A stretch of DNA of 64,000 nt from Tigriopus japonicus (GCA_010645155.1 CM021315.1:518899-582898); one strand, 5' to 3'. Shown: positions 13,101-23,344, counted from the first letter of the stretch. Program-made: numbers and translations. Notes: a model not told the origin generated them from the sequence alone.

Positions 13101-14261
13101 GATTTTAAAGAAAACCAACATTCTTGTCACCTTGATGGCTGTAGCAGAATTCAGTACACCATGAACAAATTTTGCTTGGGTACCCCCTCATATCCTCAAC
13201 CAGAACAATTTGCCGTCAGAGCAAGCCTTCTAAAGGAGGTGAAGTTGAGCTTTAATCACAGAGAAAAGTGACAATCAACACCATCTTGAGGTAGAAATGG
13301 CTGTGTGTGCTTCAGTTAAATTTTTGGCCTTAGCGTGATTTTTTCGTTCTTCCTAACATTGACTTTTTCAATGTATTGGCAAAAAAGTTTCTAATTGTAG
13401 TATTCAAATCCAAGGCATGGTCACCTAGTGACGTCTTCGGTTCATTCAAGAAAGTGACTTCTAGCAATAACAAAAATGACCCAAAAACATTACTCAATTC
13501 CACATTTGATTCATCAGTTGCATGGTTGTCACTTGCCTAGTCACACGTTTCAAAAGTTCCCGCACTTTTGTCCACTCAACAGTTGGCGACTGAAGACACA
13601 TTTTTAGGCTTACACTCCCTCTAGTATCAATAGAACTCAATGGTTGAAATGAGTACGAGTAAGAGAAGAAAGGAGAAATGTGGGGTAGCTGAAATCAGGG
13701 GGTGATTGCTTTGAAAGCCGGCAAGCGAACGATAATAGATGTTCAGGAATTTCAAGATCGAAACGGACCGTCACATTTGAGAAAAGCCAAATCGATTGAG
13801 AAAACCAGGCAATCACACTCTGATGTAAACTAGCAAGTCAACTTTTGAGCTTTGCCCTCAAACCATTCGAGCTATTATTATCGTAGCTAAGCTCAAAAAG
13901 ACTGAATGAAATCAATTTGAAGATGGACTCTGGAATTTTGGCAAGAAGTTAAATTGAAAATAGCTCTAAAATCAAGAGAAAAATACATGAAAGTTTTGTG
14001 GTATGTCGCATCTAATTTCTTGATTGCTTTAATCTATTTCTAGAGAGCTTTTGCTCGTTATTGGGCGAGGTGATGGAGAAACCTCAACAGATCTCGGACA
14101 TGGTGAGGCTATTCTCGGGCGTGCCTTTGATCACTTGTGATCCCGTTCGGAAACTGCTCATCCAACCTTCTGCAGAAAGTAACAGTGTTGAGGGCGACAA
14201 TGAGAAAGATGAGATCCACGTGTGTTGTCGGGATACGAATTACTTCGACCCTTGGCCTTGA
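4101..14261 (+). CDS. secreted CLIP-like domain protein, 3' part (5' exons not found)
   Basis: Exons: 4101-4160, 4236-5359, 5426-5672, 6067-6802, 14044-14261; phases 0, 2, 0 and 1 close exactly, giving 794 codons plus TGA from 4101. Order: Ser/Asn/Gly-rich low complexity, acidic Pro-rich stretch, CLIP-like cysteine module (residues about 399-431, C-x5-C-x5-C-x10-C-x7-CC), Thr/Ser mucin-like region with a poly-Thr run, His/Tyr-rich stretch, and a second module with the same C-x5-C-x5-C start (C714, C720, C726) closing with VCC (783-784). The second module is split by a 7.2-kb intron, and the matching cysteine spacing is strong support for that join. CLIP modules usually precede serine-protease or protease-homologue domains in arthropods; no protease domain is present here, so a non-enzymatic extracellular role is likely. 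The start codon and signal peptide should lie upstream of 4101. A polyadenylation signal follows about 105 bp after the stop. Partner and pathway are unknown. Confidence 0.7.
6205..6260 (+). repeat. ACA/ACG microsatellite coding poly-Thr
   Basis: A trinucleotide run encodes an uninterrupted threonine tract inside the mucin-like region of the CLIP-like gene. It is prone to length polymorphism and keeps the reading frame. Confidence 0.85.
7096..8375 (-). mobile_element. hAT-like non-autonomous element, copy 1 (1280 bp)
   Basis: Terminal inverted repeats TAGGGACGGGCA / TGCCCGTCCCTA are flanked by perfect 8-bp duplications GTTATGAG (7088-7095 and 8376-8383), diagnostic of hAT transposition. The same sequence occurs in opposite orientation at 9394-10676 and 44481-45750. 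Near one end lies a degenerate roughly 20-bp tandem array (units like TTATTTGCTCTTTTTTGACA). No long transposase frame survives; the longest frames are about 87 codons without hAT motifs. It sits in the last intron of the CLIP-like gene. Confidence 0.9.
8384..8538. mobile_element. 155-bp palindromic MITE abutting the hAT-like copy
   Basis: Nearly the whole element is one hairpin: the left arm reads TAAGGCTCGGA then ATATTCAGTTT and CTGTGGAGCAGAA, and the right arm is its inverse, ending CCGAGGCTTA. It is bounded by GTTATGAG at 8376-8383 and 8539-8546, the same 8 bases that flank the neighbouring 1280-bp element. Three copies of that octamer therefore separate two elements. Confidence 0.8.
8547..9385. 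other. intron sequence, nothing recognised
   Basis: Part of the 7.2-kb intron of the CLIP-like gene between two transposon insertions. No gene, repeat family or structured element could be supported. Confidence 0.4.
9394..10676 (+). mobile_element. hAT-like non-autonomous element, copy 2 (1283 bp)
   Basis: Same family as 7096-8375 but inverted to it, with TAGGGACGGGCA ends and perfect 8-bp target duplications GTTATGAT (9386-9393 and 10677-10684). Copies 1 and 2 form a large inverted pair about 1 kb apart inside one intron and are similar over their whole length, so the transcript could fold into a long stem. No transposase is encoded. Confidence 0.9.
10685..12865. other. intron sequence with a possible empty insertion site
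   Basis: Intron of the CLIP-like gene. At about 12395-12435, text matching the left flank of hAT copy 2 (GTACAGTATTTCTCTTCG) continues through a single octamer GTTTTGAT into sequence loosely like the right flank, so it may be an unoccupied relative of that site. Just upstream (12355-12385) a TGAATCCCATCAGTA motif recurs near 35930, 36700 and 36955. Nothing else is recognised. Confidence 0.4.
12866..13092. mobile_element. hAT-type MITE, 227 bp, with GGCCC-rich interior
   Basis: The ends are CAAGGGGCGACAACCAC and its imperfect inverse GGTTGCCTACCCCTG. This pattern, with internal GGCCCACA and GTGGCCCGCGGCCCAC, is typical of a widespread class of hAT-derived MITEs. Flanking octamers GTATAGAG (12858-12865) and GTACAGAG (13093-13100) differ at one base. 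A possible solo end of a relative (GGTTGCCGACCCCTGG) lies near 55366-55383. Confidence 0.75.
13330..13625. repeat. interspersed repeat Q, copy 1
   Basis: This stretch, with markers CAATGTATTGGCAAAAAAGT, CACCTAGTGACGTCTTC and CAACAGTTGGCGAC, recurs at 43150-43400 and inverted at 47205-47480. It is flanked by unrelated sequence and encodes nothing recognisable. The full extent and class of the repeat are unclear. Confidence 0.65.
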
Positions 14262-14364
14262 AGCTAAGCTCCGCCCACTCACTCCCCTTTGTAATCAACT
14301 ATTGTTAATTCTACGACATTTACTACGGGTATTTACCATGAATGAGCAACCCCGATACGACCTC

Positions 14365-14370
14365 AATAAA
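14365..14370 (+). promoter_or_regulatory. polyadenylation signal of the CLIP-like gene
   Basis: AATAAA about 105 bases past the TGA that closes the 14044-14261 exon, on the same strand. This supports that exon being terminal. Confidence 0.6.
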
Positions 14371-14545
14371 TATACTAACTAACATACTCAAACTCAAAGG
14401 AAATGAATGTTTGAATGGATTGAATGCTAGGAAAATGACAACAATGTTATAAATCCATTTATCAGCTCTGTTATTATTTTTGCTTGTACTCAAGAATGGC
14501 TTTCGTTAGAGCACTATAATTACAACAAGAGTATGTGTATGACAA

Positions 14546-14771
14546 TAGGTCGGTTGTTGAGGTAGTTTGGAAGTATGGTAATAGCATACCTTAAAGCATA
14601 AAAGAAGCATATGAGTCGGAGTAGAAATAACCATGCTCGATCAAGTTTCGCTACATTAGCTGTGATTGAGCATAGCTGTTTCCACTCGATCTCATACGCT
14701 TATTTCATTCTTCTTCTATACCTCTAGATATGCTTCTACTATCCTTCAAAACTACCTCAACAACCAACCTA
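14546..14771. mobile_element. TA-flanked palindromic MITE, copy 1 (226 bp)
   Basis: The ends GGTCGGTTGTTGAGGTAGTTT and the inverse AACTACCTCAACAACCAACC are bordered by TA on each side, suggesting a TA target duplication (Tc1/mariner type). The arms carry AGAAGCATA units and TCGATCAAGTTTCGCTACAT text shared with the copy at 39675-39949. It is non-coding. Confidence 0.75.
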
Positions 14772-15016
14772 TTGACTGGTTCCCCTTAGGATCAATCGAT
14801 TCGGGAAGGAAAAAAAGTTAAGAAAAAAGTGCAATGCATATCTAATAGTTGTTTGAACTAATGTAAAGTATCATTCCATTCAAATTTCGACACTTTTTTT
14901 CATTCAAAGTTCTCGTTCAAGATCCCTGGGTCAAGAAATGAGATTCCACTCATCAATGAGCAATGAGATGTGCAAAAAGAGAGTAGGAAATGAGACATGA
15001 CAAAGGTCGCTTCAAT

Positions 15017-15290
15017 CATGGACCTCTAGAGATATGGACGTTGGTCGGCAGCCAGATTTGATTTTGCCTGACCGAGAGCAGGCCTATCAAAATGCAACTT
15101 AAGTGCTGGAATAATTCCATTAAATAGTGAATGACACATTTTTTTTCAAACCAAAGGACCATGTAAAAGTTATAAGTGCATGACTGGTTCAACCATTCAT
15201 GCACAAATGGTCTAAAAGTAAGTTTTGATATCGGCCTGCTCTCGTCCAGGCTATTATTTCGACCTACGTCCAAATCTCTAGATGTCCGTG
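15017..15290. mobile_element. palindromic MITE with CTTCAAT target duplication
   Basis: The left end CATGGACCTCTAGAGAT and the right end, whose inverse is CACGGACATCTAGAGAT, are bordered by CTTCAAT at 15010-15016 and 15291-15297 (8 bp if a preceding G is counted). Arms of about 80 bp pair through TTGGTCGG and CGAGAGCAGGCC segments. Non-coding. It lies at the edge of the next inverted repeat. Confidence 0.7.
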
Positions 15291-15957
15291 CTTCAATGAG
15301 GCATGCAGGGGGAGGTTTAAGTGATCTCTTCAAAAATCTTATCGCGGGCGGATGAAAGAAGAGAAAAGGCTTGTTCGTCAATGTAAGATTTTTGGTCAGT
15401 GCAAGGGTTTTCGCGTTTTACAGACCGCCCTTATGACTTAGATGCTACAAAAAATGTCGAATTGCAAGTTTGGACATTTTGACTCTCGGTTTTGTAAGAA
15501 TTTGCAAAATTATTCTTTTGATTAAAAAATGGCAAGCACTTAAAAAAGACCTTTGATATTGAAGAGAAGCACGTACAAAACACGGCATTTTGTTTGGTAC
15601 CTTGATGGTTTTGGAGCTTTACAATACAAATCAGTGCTCATAACATCACTTACACTTGTACTTACCCAAAAAAAGTGGCCTTTTGTTGAGAATTTTCTCG
15701 TGCAAGAACGAGCAAATAAAGTGAGCATTTTTTTCCAAAATCCTAACCAAAGGTATTCAAACTTGCAATTCGACATTTTTCATTGCACATAATTCACAAG
15801 GGCGGTCTGTAAATTGCGAAAACCCTTAAACTGCCCAAATTCTCACGAGCCACCCACTGTTGCCAAACAAGCCTTTTCTCTTCTTTCATCCGCCCGCGAT
15901 AAGATTTTTGAAGAGATCACTCAAATCTCCCCCTGCATTTCTCATTAAGCATTTTAA
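15291..15957. repeat. long foldback, arms about 190 bp
   Basis: The left arm (15291-15480) and right arm (15740-15957) are inverted copies. Both contain the GATCTCTTCAAAAATCTTATCGC and GGGCGGATGAAAG segments in opposite sense, then the CGGTCTGTAAA-type segment, then AATTGCAAGTTTG. The loop holds no gene: open frames on both strands over 15540-15790 mirror the repeat structure. Target duplications were not resolved. Confidence 0.7.
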
Positions 15958-15959
15958 AT

Positions 15960-17575
15960 CATAGCGCTAGCGGCAAAACAGGGCCTTTGGATGTGCTGCG
16001 TTGCTCAGCCCATTTTGGCGAATCCAAGATTTTCCCATTTAAGTGCCCCTTCAATGATTCTAGGTCCTTGGAATGATCAATATTTTAAGTCTTGATACCT
16101 CTGCTTATACCTGATTGATAATATGCTCAGTTTATTTATTAGAAAATGAGTCATCATCTTTTTTTTTCGCCTCGATTTTTTTTTTAAGTCAAAAGAAAAA
16201 TTTTAAGTCTTATTTTTTTTTTTTAAGTCAAAAGAAAAAATGAGCCATCGTAAATCAAATATTACCTGAGGTCAGTTTTTTGAACGTACTATCTTGGAGG
16301 TAAGCTACCTCCGAGTTAGTAGATTAGCAGTGCTGCCATTTTTGATTCATGGTCTATGTCTCTTACTTCTCAAAACATTTGGTTGTGGTTAGCTTTCAAA
16401 TCCAAAAACCTCAGCAAGGACCAATATTGCTATACCTTGGCAAAAATCGACTTGAAAATACATCAGTAGTTACTACTAAGGTGAGTTTTGAAAAGTCCTA
16501 CCTCGGAGGAAGTTGCGTAACTTTGTGGATTAGCGGAGCTGTTGCGTTCACTTTAGCTAGTTCATTGATATTTTTGCCTTTTGACTGTAAAAGTTACTTC
16601 GTAAGTACGAGCCACCACAAAACGGGTTTCATGAGGACAACTTCTTCAATTAAAGCAGAGTTAGGTATTATCTAATTAATTTTCGCGGAACTTTTCTCAA
16701 AATATCTCGCAAATCTGTTTTATAGACGGAAATAGTCATTGAAATTGCGTCGCAGCAATAAAACAATAAGATAAATTGAATCTTTGAATTTGGCTCAAGT
16801 ACTCCACGTGTTTTTTTAAAGTATGCATTCCTAACAACTTCAGGTTGTTATAGAGATTGCTGCATTAAACCAAGCATTATTCCTTTGAATATCCCGCCTT
16901 AATCTTTAGTTATTCCATAGATGTATCCACTTTGCTCGTTCAAACACCTCCAACTTGGAAGATAACAAACTCCAAACGACCAATTCTTTGCAGAACTCGA
17001 TTTATGGTCGACCGTAATTATCATGTAGCTCCTTAATATGAAGCTACGAGGTAACTATTTTTGAACTCAAGTCGTTGGGTTCAAAATACAAAAATTGAAA
17101 GGCAACATGTATAAGCTACTTCATAAGTGGTATACAGTACAATAAAAGCAAAAAGCTCCACACCCAAGCTTGTTTACAAGTGTTACAAATGAGAGAACAA
17201 AAAATATTGAAATAATTTGATTCATACAGTCAAGAAATGGCAGCACTGACAACTTGACATGCCTCAGCTATAGTTACCTTCGAGGTAGGACATTCAAAAA
17301 ACTCACCTCAGGAAGAAACATCAAAACCTATTTCATTTCTCTGTATGCGCAACATTGAGAAATCCATATCTTTAAATTATTGTTTGGATCAATGTTGAGG
17401 CCTGTTTTTTTCATTACAACAAAAGGCTTGCTTAATTGTTTTTAATTTGATCACCCTAATATTAAATTTTGCCTATTATTGACCCAATTCCAGCCACGGC
17501 ATCTTTACGTGAAATATCATATATATAAAAATTTGGATTCGCAAAAATGGGCTGAGCAAAACAGCTTAAAGTTCT
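15960..17575. repeat. diverged foldback copy, interrupted
   Basis: The left part (GCGGCAAAACAGGGCC, GCTCAGCCCATTTTGGCGAA) and right part (TTGACCCAATTCCAGCC, ATGGGCTGAGCAAAACAGC) match the two arms of the repeat at 51184-52078. A separate element (16265-17312) splits this copy. T-rich runs near 16160-16230 look like slippage expansions. Confidence 0.65.
16265..17312. mobile_element. 1.05-kb inverted-repeat element inside the foldback
   Basis: The ends CCTGAGGTCAGTTTTTTGAA and the near-inverse TTCAAAAAACTCACCTCAGG enclose about 1 kb with no recognisable transposase. The best open frame is 108 codons, without motifs. A solo end of the same family (AGTACGTTCAAAAAACTGAC) is at about 43999-44034, next to another repeat. 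The target duplication is not clear. Confidence 0.6.
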
Positions 17576-18151
17576 TATAAATTTTACATTAATGGCAACA
17601 ATCATCTCGAGAAAAGGACCTTCTTAAAACCATTTCATCTCAATCAAGGGAATGTTTAAAATTCATTTTCCTGTAATGTCCTCTTTTTTGTATTGGCTTT
17701 CCTCGTCTAGGTGATCGATGTACATTAGCAATTGACAGATAAAAGAGATAAATCTTCAATGCAAATTTTTTTCATAAATCCAAAAATCGTGCATTTAAAC
17801 GAGTTACAAGCCCAATCTACCTCTAGTCTGGATATCCCTCGTACTTTCCTTCGGGGTTGGCATTGTTTATTTACGCGTTCTTTTTTTTATGTCAACGATA
17901 GATTATCCTTCTCTCATAAAAGAGGTGTTCGTATCCATCATGTTCCACTTTTGCATTTTGGACCATCCAAAGCATTATCTGTCAAACTTGTGGTTTTTTG
18001 TACGGGAGGTTTCGAGACCCCCTTTTTCTTCGCGCCGACCCAACCATAACAAAACAAAGATGATTGAAAACATCAACATTCAGTCAACAACCGCCTTTTC
18101 GGCGGCATCATCGGCCTCTCTTTTGATCCGCGCTCAATCGTTCCTTCATTC
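17576..18151. other. upstream region of APC5
   Basis: Between the repeat block and the APC5 start codon. Overlapping open frames exist but none resembles a known protein. It probably contains the APC5 promoter and 5' UTR; no TATA element or initiator could be assigned. Confidence 0.35.
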
Positions 18152-21100
18152 ATGCCCACGGGTTGGAACGGAGGCGAAGCCGCGGGTGGCGGTGCCGCCA
18201 CGGCCACCAATGCCGCGGCAGCGGCGGCGGCCGCTGCGGCTCAAATCCCGGCTTGGCCCGGTTTCGGTCAAGGAGGTGCGGGATTCCCGGGTGCCTTGGG
18301 CGGGGGTTCTCGGTCGATGGCAGCGGCGGCGGCGGCGGGAGGGTCCCATGGTTGGCGGGAGTTCGAGTGTCTGACGCCGTTCAAGTTGAGCGTGGCCTTG
18401 TTGTTGCGCAACTACTGCGTGCACGTGCGCGGCTTCGAAAACGAGCCCGACAACGATCATTTGATGACGCCGCGACAACGCACCAAGTTCTGTCTGCTTC
18501 TACTCCGACTCACTCAGGCGAGAAACGCTTTCTTTTTATGAGGTTCAGGGATTTATTGGCTATTGAAGTGCCCTTGAGCCGTATCTCGGTTCAGGCTTTT
18601 AGTAGGGATGGTTGCGGATCCGAGAAATTGAACTTGGCTAGAAAAAGTTCGTTGGGAATGGTCGCTGATCTTGAAAGAGTGAGAATGGGCCAACTAATTT
18701 AGGTCCTTTTTCTAAGAGATCCAAACCAAGGCGATCCGGATCCTCCAATATTGTCCTTCCCCGTAATTCTAGATATTAAAAAGGATATCGAGCCAAATTA
18801 GGCGCCGTACTTTCAAAATACTCGTAAATGGTTCGCCTGCATTGCATCTCATGAGACGCTTACGTGATTCATTGTAGGGCTCGGATTTGCCGTTGAAGTC
18901 GTTGATGCGTCAATTATTGGACCCGGTGCACGGATTGCCGCCCTCGCTTTTGAGTTGGTGGAAATCCAGTTTGTCGGCCATTCAAGATAAAGGCGTTTGC
19001 GGCCTCATGGACGCTCTGGCCCATTTGGCCCTCATCGTGTCCGAGGATGTCCAGTATCCGATCTTGGGACGAGCCTCGGTCTTTGGTGAGTTCGCCAAGT
19101 CGCAATTGACAATTTTCGTAGCTGTTCACAAAACTAATTTTCTTTTAGCCATGTTCCTTCGACGAATCACGATCTACGGCGATCGATTGGGATTTTCCGA
19201 AGCCGCTTCACTCACGGCCAATATTGTGGATTACATACGATATGGTGGCTCCGAATACCATCAAATCCCGGCCTCAACTTTAGGGGAAACGGATGGACTT
19301 CCCGAGGATCTGGAAATGAGCTTGTGTAGCTCGGAAGTGGCCAAGATCAATCACGCTCAAATCTCGATTTTGGCCGAAGAGCCCGCCCAATTATCACCTC
19401 CTCAGATGACCGATCCGGCTTCCGTGGTTCACACTCGACGACAAGCCGAATTCTACATTGCTCAACAGGTTTGATTTTTGACATTTTGGGAGAAATTCCC
19501 AAACCAATAAGTGATCTATATTTGACATGCTTAGGTGGAACTGGTTCAAAACGTCGAGATGAACGCCGATCCTGTCCGAGTGATTGAAGATAAGGTCCAA
19601 CGAATCCTCAAAAGCAATCCGGATCTGGCCGAGGCCTACTTTCTACTGTATTTGAATGCCTTGAGATGCAACGACTTTTGTGGAGCGCGTGCCAACTTAA
19701 ATCGCGCATTCGAGATCGGATTCCCCTGTCATCGATCTTCGAGCTCAGTTTACGCGTGTGATGATATGATCCGCGACCCACGGTACTTAAACAGGATCAT
19801 CCTAAATTTATATTTGGCTTGATTCACGATCCGCTTTTCAGATATGCGGCCCTCAATTTGGCTGGCCTTCACGCTCATTTTGGGCACATGCAACCGGCTT
19901 TAACGGCTTTACAAGAATGCACTACCTCGGCTCAAGAAGCCAACGATCTTCCTTGCCTTCAGCACGCTTTGGCTTGGCGATTGACGTGAGATTGAAAGGG
20001 ACGTGAACTTTGTGAGCAACCAATTATCAATATTTTATCCCTTTCCTTTGCAGGGTCGACAAGAATATGAGTGGCCCCGACCGCATGAGCCTGCTTCATA
20101 GTCTTCTTGAGTACGAAAGCCTTGAGATTTAATTTGAATTCATTTCCAATGCTGACCTTCTTATTTCAGTAAATCCCTGGCCCTTCAAATACCCTCTTTA
20201 GTTGGCTTTGGCTACCAAAATCTGTCCAAAATTATTGCCTATGGCGGTAAGTTAATTCAAAATTTGTCCCCCTAAAACTTGGTTATCCATTTTGGATGTT
20301 TATTTAGGAGACAAGGCGACTCCATACGAGGTTTGCCGAAAAATCAGCAATGCCGAACACATGGGCGAGCAAAGCGAGGTGCCAGATCTCCTCACGGGAA
20401 GCATGTTGGAGAAATCCGTGTTTTGGGCTGCCTTGGGGCAAGGGTACCTGTCCGTCCAATCTGCTCAATTACTTTTACTCCTGGATACCTCCAGTCCTGC
20501 TCGAGATGGCCATTTTATTGTGTCTGAGAATGTGGCATGTTCTTTGGCCAATGTGGCCAGAAACCTCTTCGACACTGGACATGGCAAAGCGGCTGATCAA
20601 GTCATTTCTTTGGCTAAGTAAGACACCACATTTCCTGTTGAGGTTTGGAGAGTAACTCAAGGAAAAGTTCCTGTCTTGGCGCAACAAGAACTCTCGAAAC
20701 CTAAGCAACTCTGCTTTAAAAAAAAATCCATTTCTTAGGCACCTCTTCCCGAATCATTCTTCGCCAAATGGAACACAATGGCGGAAATGTCAGATTGAAA
20801 TCGAATTTCGACGCTCACTCTACGAAACCAATTGGGTATCGGCCCAAAAATGGATCCAAGCCATGGAACCGCTGGATAACGTGAATGCCATGTTTATGGC
20901 TGCCGAACTTCTGGTTTGGCGGGGAAATGTTCAAATGTTGGGCTCTAAATTGGACACAATATCGCCCATGATGAACGAAGAGGGCAAACTGTCGGCCTTT
21001 CAAAAGATTCGTTACCACATCTATCGCTCAGAGTGGTACTGCCTCATGGCCAGTTATTCCTGTGAGTACATAACGCTACTACTTTCAAAACCCTTATGAA

Positions 21101-22588
21101 TAACCAGATTGCTATTACAGACGCATTCGAGTCTCTCCTGAGCGCTATTAACCTCAGTGCTTCCCTCAGATACGAATACATGGAGAAACTGGCCAAGTTA
21201 CACTTAGCTCACATCCAAGTAGGTTTAATAGGGAGTTAGAGACATGGTAGGATTTCCTAAGAACCTCTGTTGATGTTTCTTTCCTTGTTAGCTTCAAATT
21301 GGTTTGCCTCTGGACGCTCTGGATGCCCTCCAATCCACGATGCCAGTGCTTTTGCGCCACGATATTGTCTTTGAGAGCTCACGGGCTTTTTTGTTACTGG
21401 CCAAGGGCCTTGTGGCCTCCGCACCCAAAGGTCAAACGGAAGAGCGACGGATTGTGTTGAACAAGGCCATGACCTCGTTACAAAAGGCTCTGAAAGGCTT
21501 CAAGAAGATCCAAGCCTACCATCGGGTCAAAGACGTACTCTACACCATGGTATGTAGAATTAAGTGTTTAGAAAAACGTTTTTTAAGATTTCCAGGGCTT
21601 TCTTGATCTTCAGTGGATTAATGCCATACTTTATCATTGAGTTGCAAACAGGTTTAGGCCAAAACTCATGCATTTTTTTTGCTAAATGTTCCTCCTCGAA
21701 ATTGCAAAATATGATTTATGGGAATCACATGCCTTAGCAAAGCCAAACAATCAATATAACGCTTAGTTTAGAATCATCGTCCACGTTTTATCAAAGAAAA
21801 TTTAACTTGTCCTTGGTGTGTTGTGCAATCGTTCCTTTTTGAGAGGAAATGAAACCTTTCGAATGATCAATGTTGATTCAATCCTGATCAAACATCTCAA
21901 TCCAAAGTTTGAGACCCCAAAGACAAACACGCCATTGTTCTCGTTTTTCCTCGCAATTCATTTTTGATCCGGAACAATGGTCCTTTTTCTTAGTGTATTT
22001 TCACTGATTATTCCCATTGCGTTATGCAACGAATGAACCAAACGCCGATAAAAACGAGGTGGACAAAAACTTTGTTTTAGGCATGTTTCACGCAATCCTA
22101 TTGGCAATAAAACTTTGTTGCCTTTGTTGGCATGTTTTTCAAGAGGGAAACTATCGTCGTGTGAAGAAGAAGCAAAAGTATTTGCAAGTTCCTCATGCGT
22201 CAAATCGTTGCCACCTCAATCTTGAGCTCGATTTACAGTACGGTAGTAGATACTAGATAGACTCTGAAGCGTCGTTCCCACTTCACACGAGTGAGTTCAT
22301 TGGAGATCTAGATCGAATTGGTATCACCAAACCTGAATGTTATTTATGTGTCGCTGTCCGAGCAAGGATGGTGAAAAACCCTCCTCCTTAGTGACTGACC
22401 ATTCTTCCACCAAGTACGTAAGTAAGTAAGTAACTGTCCGTTGGCATGAATTTTGGTCGTGTTTGCAGGCTCGTTTGTACCACGCTCAGGATCTGATCAA
22501 GGAACGGAATCAAGTGTCGGCTGAATTCAGGAAAATTGAAGAACAACATCCCACATTCATATCCACCAAAGTCGCCCTTATGCTCTAA
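18152..22588 (+). CDS. ANAPC5: anaphase-promoting complex subunit 5 (APC5/ANAPC5)
   Basis: Twelve exons: 18152-18517, 18878-19085, 19149-19468, 19535-19782, 19842-19985, 20054-20110, 20170-20246, 20308-20617, 20739-21061, 21121-21218, 21292-21549, 22469-22588. Phases close throughout, giving 842 aa, somewhat longer than the roughly 755-aa human protein. APC5 is a TPR-rich scaffold subunit of the APC/C ubiquitin ligase that drives anaphase and mitotic exit. Support: the N-terminal LTPFKLSVALLL segment, the conserved block around FAMFLRRITIYGDRL, and the TPR-type LAEAYFLLYLNALRCNDFCGA region. Length is added by a Gly/Ala-rich N-terminus (poly-Ala around residues 21-31) encoded in unusually GC-rich DNA. 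Intron 1 appears to use a GC donor (CAG/GCGAGA). Intron 2 is 63 nt, in frame and stop-free. The last intron (919 nt) is the longest. The start is the first in-frame ATG before the conserved region. Confidence 0.9.
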
Positions 22589-23344
22589 ACATTTGCGTCT
22601 CGAAAATACACACACGCATACGATATTTCTATGAATTGAGCTTAGTGACTTGTCTGTTTCTTAAGTTATTATGATTCTTGCTAGCTGCCAAAGTACACGT
22701 ACTTTGAGGAATCCATTTAACACCAGTTCTATCTATCGTCTTTAAGAATTGAAGATCTAAAAAAAAGGTACGCTCATCACCGGTGAGATCTGGTTCTGAT
22801 CTTGGCCAAGTCTCCTGGTTGGATTACCTTTTTTTGCGGTCGAATCTTCCCTATTAAGAGATGACAGAGAGAGAGAGTGGGCATCGCAGTTCGCATTTAA
22901 AGAAAAAATCCTTTATTAGGCATTACCTCGGCAATACTCGACAAATCGAGCAGCCAAAGCTTGCGTTGAGCTCCCCGATCATTACGCAATTCTGTTGGGG
23001 AATGGTCATGATTCCGTTGGCAGATTACCTGGTCTTTTCAACCTTCACTTTCCGACCGATGGGTGAAGAAGCCAGAAGCTTCCTTTTCTTGGAGAGGCCT
23101 CGTCAAAAACGTCTCCAGGCGTTGAAGGCGTACGTACAGGGTGGCCGACAAAATTGTTCTCTGCAATACAACAATGTGACAAGAAAGGTTTGAGCCTATG
23201 ACACAGAGCTACAAAGATGTGACAACACATTCGTGACCCACTAAGATGTACATCTATACGATAGAAGGTGGAATGACCCAGAAGACCATTAACAAGTCTC
23301 TGGAAGTCTCCTTGAGCACCTCCAAAAAGGCGCCATTTGCAGTT
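22589..23344. other. intergenic, no gene assigned
   Basis: Downstream of APC5. A 110-codon frame at 22861-23193 has no recognisable features. ACAGGGTGGCCGACAAAATTG near 23137 looks like the end of a DNA transposon, but no partner end was found. Confidence 0.35.

Noticed and set aside
15553..15792. Overlapping open frames on both strands
   Set aside because: They lie in the loop and arms of a foldback; the mirrored frames are a by-product of the inverted repeat.
18146..18478. 110-codon minus-strand frame opposite APC5 exon 1
   Set aside because: It is a shadow of the GC-rich Ala/Gly coding sequence on the plus strand.
22861..23193. 110-codon frame downstream of APC5
   Set aside because: It begins within GAGA-type low complexity, shows no domain and has no transcript signals.
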